Origin: CAMCXE01 sp036520615
GTDB taxonomy: Bacteria > Pseudomonadota > Gammaproteobacteria > Pseudomonadales > Cellvibrionaceae
Assembly (NCBI GenBank): GCA_036520615.1
Contig: DATDJI010000098.1
Span: 1-64,000 of the forward strand
DNA length: 64,000 nucleotides
Direction of reading: 5' to 3'
In this document: positions 62,023 through 64,000 of the stretch, piece after piece
Layout: every line of letters begins with the position of its first letter
Numbering within the stretch: the stretch's first letter is position 1
The notes under the pieces: generated by a model
What the model was told of the DNA's origin: nothing
Seen by the model: only the letters and a program-made list of their open reading frames with translations
Databases searched by the model: none
Position numbers and translations under genes: made by a program

Positions 62023-62052
62023 TTGGCCTTCGAGCAGGCAACCTTCTACAAT
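62023..62052 (+). promoter_or_regulatory. Candidate sigma-70 promoter of the propeller lipoprotein
   Basis: TTGGCC and TACAAT are separated by 18 bases and lie about 37 bases before the lipoprotein ATG. Each box has a fair match, so this is a suggestion only. Confidence 0.35.
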
Positions 62053-62088
62053 GCGCCGCTTTTTATTTCACTTATTGATGATAATTCT

Positions 62089-64000
62089 ATGTTTTTATCC
62101 ACCCGCACATCCTTCCTTCTATCACTTTTAGTCAGCTTGTCGCTTATCGGCTGTGGCGGGAACAAAAATAAAAACACCGCGCCAGCGGCAATATCCAGTT
62201 CTAGCTCAAGTTCTAGCTCAAGCTCCTCCTCTAGCAGTAGCTCTTCAAGCGGCATAGCCGATCCAGGCCTACAGCTTAATATTGTTTTCCCGGGTGTAGG
62301 TGGCTTTACGTCTGCTGATACTGTGACGCTACGTGGCAAGACATCCGATCAAAGCGGCGTCAAAAGCGTGACAGTTAATGGCATACCCGCTACCACCACA
62401 GATCAATGGGCGGATTGGCAACTTAAGGTTGACCCGTTGCAGAACGGTGAAAATTTATTGGTTGTAAAAGCAGAAAACACTAAAGGAGATATCAAAGAAC
62501 AAATCGTGCGCGTAATAAAACAAGTTCCTATGGTTGCGCCGGAATTAACCGCATTAGACGCTACCCACAATGTATTTTTTATTTATGACAACAATTTAAA
62601 AGGCATTTTTACCGTCGATATGGCAACCGGTACACGGAAGGTCTTAACGCAATTAAAAAGCGTAGAAGACGAAACATTTACCTCCCCCACATCAATGGTA
62701 TATGACTCAGTAAAAGACCGACTTATTCTGAGCGACTACAAAGTGACCCAAATCGAGTCATTCAGTGCAAGTTACGTTGGTCGCCTCGTCAGTATCAATG
62801 CAAGAACGGGCGAACGTTCAACATTTGCATCGGGAGCTATTTTGATTGATATTTCAAAACCCTCCTTGTCTCTGCGTAAACCTATTTCGCTCACAATAGA
62901 TCAGGCCACCCGGACTTTGTATGTATTAGATGAAAAAGCTGGCTTTATCGGCAGCCAGCAAGGCCAATTGGCATTTGATTACGCCGTACTTAAGTACTCT
63001 CTAGATGCAGAAACTCCAACATTTACTCGCGTTAGTGATAATCAATTCAACAAGGAGGAAGCGTTTGTAGGTAGTAAGCATATTCGTTTTGACGGCCAAG
63101 CAAATCAGCTAATTGCCGAAAGTCATTTTGACAGCCTATTCGACAGTAATAACCAAGCTATTGAAAGCTGGTTTGGTTTGATTGCGATCAATGTGACCAC
63201 GGGTGCCCGCACAAGTATCTCGGGTAAAAACGTACATACCGATGCAAAATACGGGTTTAAGCTGCTACAACCAGCTGATTTTTTTATAGACGGTGGATTT
63301 GCATATTATTACGACGCATCAGCAATACCTGAACGAGTAATAAAAATTAATTTATCTACCGGGGAGCGTAGTGAGTGGTTTAATAATATTGCAGCCGACA
63401 ACAAATATAATTTACGCGCACTGATCGCCATGGAGTTCGATGCTACTAGTAAGCAACTCTATGCGCTGGATGATGCAATGGATGCCGTTTTTAAAATTGA
63501 TACACAAAATAATTTTAAACGCTCCCCTATCGCTTCTAACGGTGTAATTAACGAAAATACAGCATTGAATTACATATCATCTAATGCGGTGACGTGGGAT
63601 CACGCACACGAGCGCCTTTTGGTGACCAATCAGCTCGAAGGAACTGTTAACGCTTACAGCTTGACGACCGGCGAGACTTCTTTATTTTGCAACTTTGGCA
63701 TTTTGGATCGAACCAACGAACGCGTTTATCCAATCGATAGCGTATTAGATGGCCAGCGACTAGTTTCGCTCGTAACTTATCTGCATGTTGTCGATGGGGT
63801 AATTACCACCAGCAATCGAATTGACAGTTGTGATCTTGCCGACGGCAAGCACACCATTATCTCCGGCGAAGAAGGCACGTCCAACTTGCCGATATATTTG
63901 CCTACAAGTCTTGCTGTAGATTCAGACAAACAAAAAGGCTATGTATTAACCACCGCTATTCGCAGCACCAACAACATTAATTACCGCGAAAATGCACTCA
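62089..64000 (+). CDS. Ser-rich beta-propeller lipoprotein (3' end outside window)
   Basis: The frame opens at ATG 62089 and stays open for 637 codons to the right edge. It starts with a lipoprotein signal (lipobox LIGC, Cys22), then an Asn/Lys stretch, a run of 18 serines, and an Ig-like domain (~58-145, PGVGGFTSADTVTLRGKTSD, VNGIPATTTDQW). From about 150 on it consists of repeated blocks with DxxTGxR/ER (DMATGTRKV, NARTGERST, NVTTGARTS, NLSTGERSE, SLTTGETSL) that look like blades of a beta-propeller of SMP-30/NHL type. No enzyme residues are recognised. Likely an outer-surface binding or scaffolding protein. Confidence 0.75.
   Translation, partial: MFLSTRTSFLLSLLVSLSLIGCGGNKNKNTAPAAISSSSSSSSSSSSSSSSSSSGIADPGLQLNIVFPGVGGFTSADTVTLRGKTSDQSGVKSVTVNGIPATTTDQWADWQLKVDPLQNGENLLVVKAENTKGDIKEQIVRVIKQVPMVAPELTALDATHNVFFIYDNNLKGIFTVDMATGTRKVLTQLKSVEDETFTSPTSMVYDSVKDRLILSDYKVTQIESFSASYVGRLVSINARTGERSTFASGAILIDISKPSLSLRKPISLTIDQATRTLYVLDEKAGFIGSQQGQLAFDYAVLKYSLDAETPTFTRVSDNQFNKEEAFVGSKHIRFDGQANQLIAESHFDSLFDSNNQAIESWFGLIAINVTTGARTSISGKNVHTDAKYGFKLLQPADFFIDGGFAYYYDASAIPERVIKINLSTGERSEWFNNIAADNKYNLRALIAMEFDATSKQLYALDDAMDAVFKIDTQNNFKRSPIASNGVINENTALNYISSNAVTWDHAHERLLVTNQLEGTVNAYSLTTGETSLFCNFGILDRTNERVYPIDSVLDGQRLVSLVTYLHVVDGVITTSNRIDSCDLADGKHTIISGEEGTSNLPIYLPTSLAVDSDKQKGYVLTTAIRSTNNINYRENAL

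Overview
The window looks like chromosome of a plant-polysaccharide-degrading gammaproteobacterium of the Cellvibrionaceae (Cellvibrio-like). The signs are secreted or lipid-anchored carbohydrate-active proteins with long poly-serine linkers (GH11 xylanase, CE8 pectinesterase, a CBM2 protein, a Ser-rich propeller lipoprotein), mixed with Pseudomonas-like housekeeping clusters: topA with two small neighbours, flhA-flhF-fleN-fliA, ubiE-ubiJ-ubiB, pil minor pilins, and cysI with DUF934. No rRNA, tRNA, CRISPR array or insertion sequence was seen. Species assignment is inference.

Layout. 1-2.6 kb: the end of a CBM2 protein and a convergent malectin/GH11 xylanase lipoprotein share a bidirectional terminator. 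3.5-8.6 kb: a tight + strand run of folD, rsuA, rsmC, a glycerophosphodiesterase, a short GlpD-like oxidoreductase with a TTG start, and an unknown membrane-anchored protein. 9.1-12.3 kb: an AT-rich three-gene operon (MBOAT acyltransferase, SGNH-like membrane protein, CE2-type esterase lipoprotein) that looks like a system adding and removing acyl groups on an envelope glycan; ahead of it lie a perfect hairpin and an 8-codon ORF with a strong Shine-Dalgarno. 12.7-15.6 kb: an FAD monooxygenase and a PP2C phosphatase-protein kinase fusion. 16-19.6 kb: topA and two small conserved-looking genes. 19.6-20.15 kb: a frameshifted GNAT acetyltransferase pseudogene. 20.1-24.6 kb: nfuA and metH, divergent, with a strong match to a type 1 IscR operator in front of nfuA.

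25.1-33.4 kb: a complete minor-pilin/PilY1/PilE operon of the type IV pilus ending in a long perfect terminator. 33.5-35.7 kb: sulfite reductase hemoprotein and DUF934. 35.7-36.4 kb: a probably decayed + strand gene whose terminator overlaps the end of a small exported protein on the other strand. 36.7-42.3 kb: flagellar regulators and export gate (fliA, fleN, flhF, flhA; - strand). 42.5 kb: a lone PEP-CTERM protein. 43.3-46.3 kb: ubiquinone genes. 46.4-48.4 kb: pectinesterase. 48.8 kb: infA. 49.2-54.3 kb: the large NAD-glutamate dehydrogenase and DUF2835. 54.4-61.9 kb: a MoxR/DUF58/DUF4381/VWA/VWA-TPR/BatD aerotolerance-type operon. 62.1-64 kb: a Ser-rich propeller lipoprotein cut by the right edge.

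Most genes are ordinary core genes. The parts most worth a second look are the MBOAT-SGNH-CE2 operon and its leader, the IscR operator, the two decayed loci (19.6 and 35.8 kb), the short GlpD, the kinase/phosphatase fusion next to a flavin monooxygenase, and the isolated PEP-CTERM gene.
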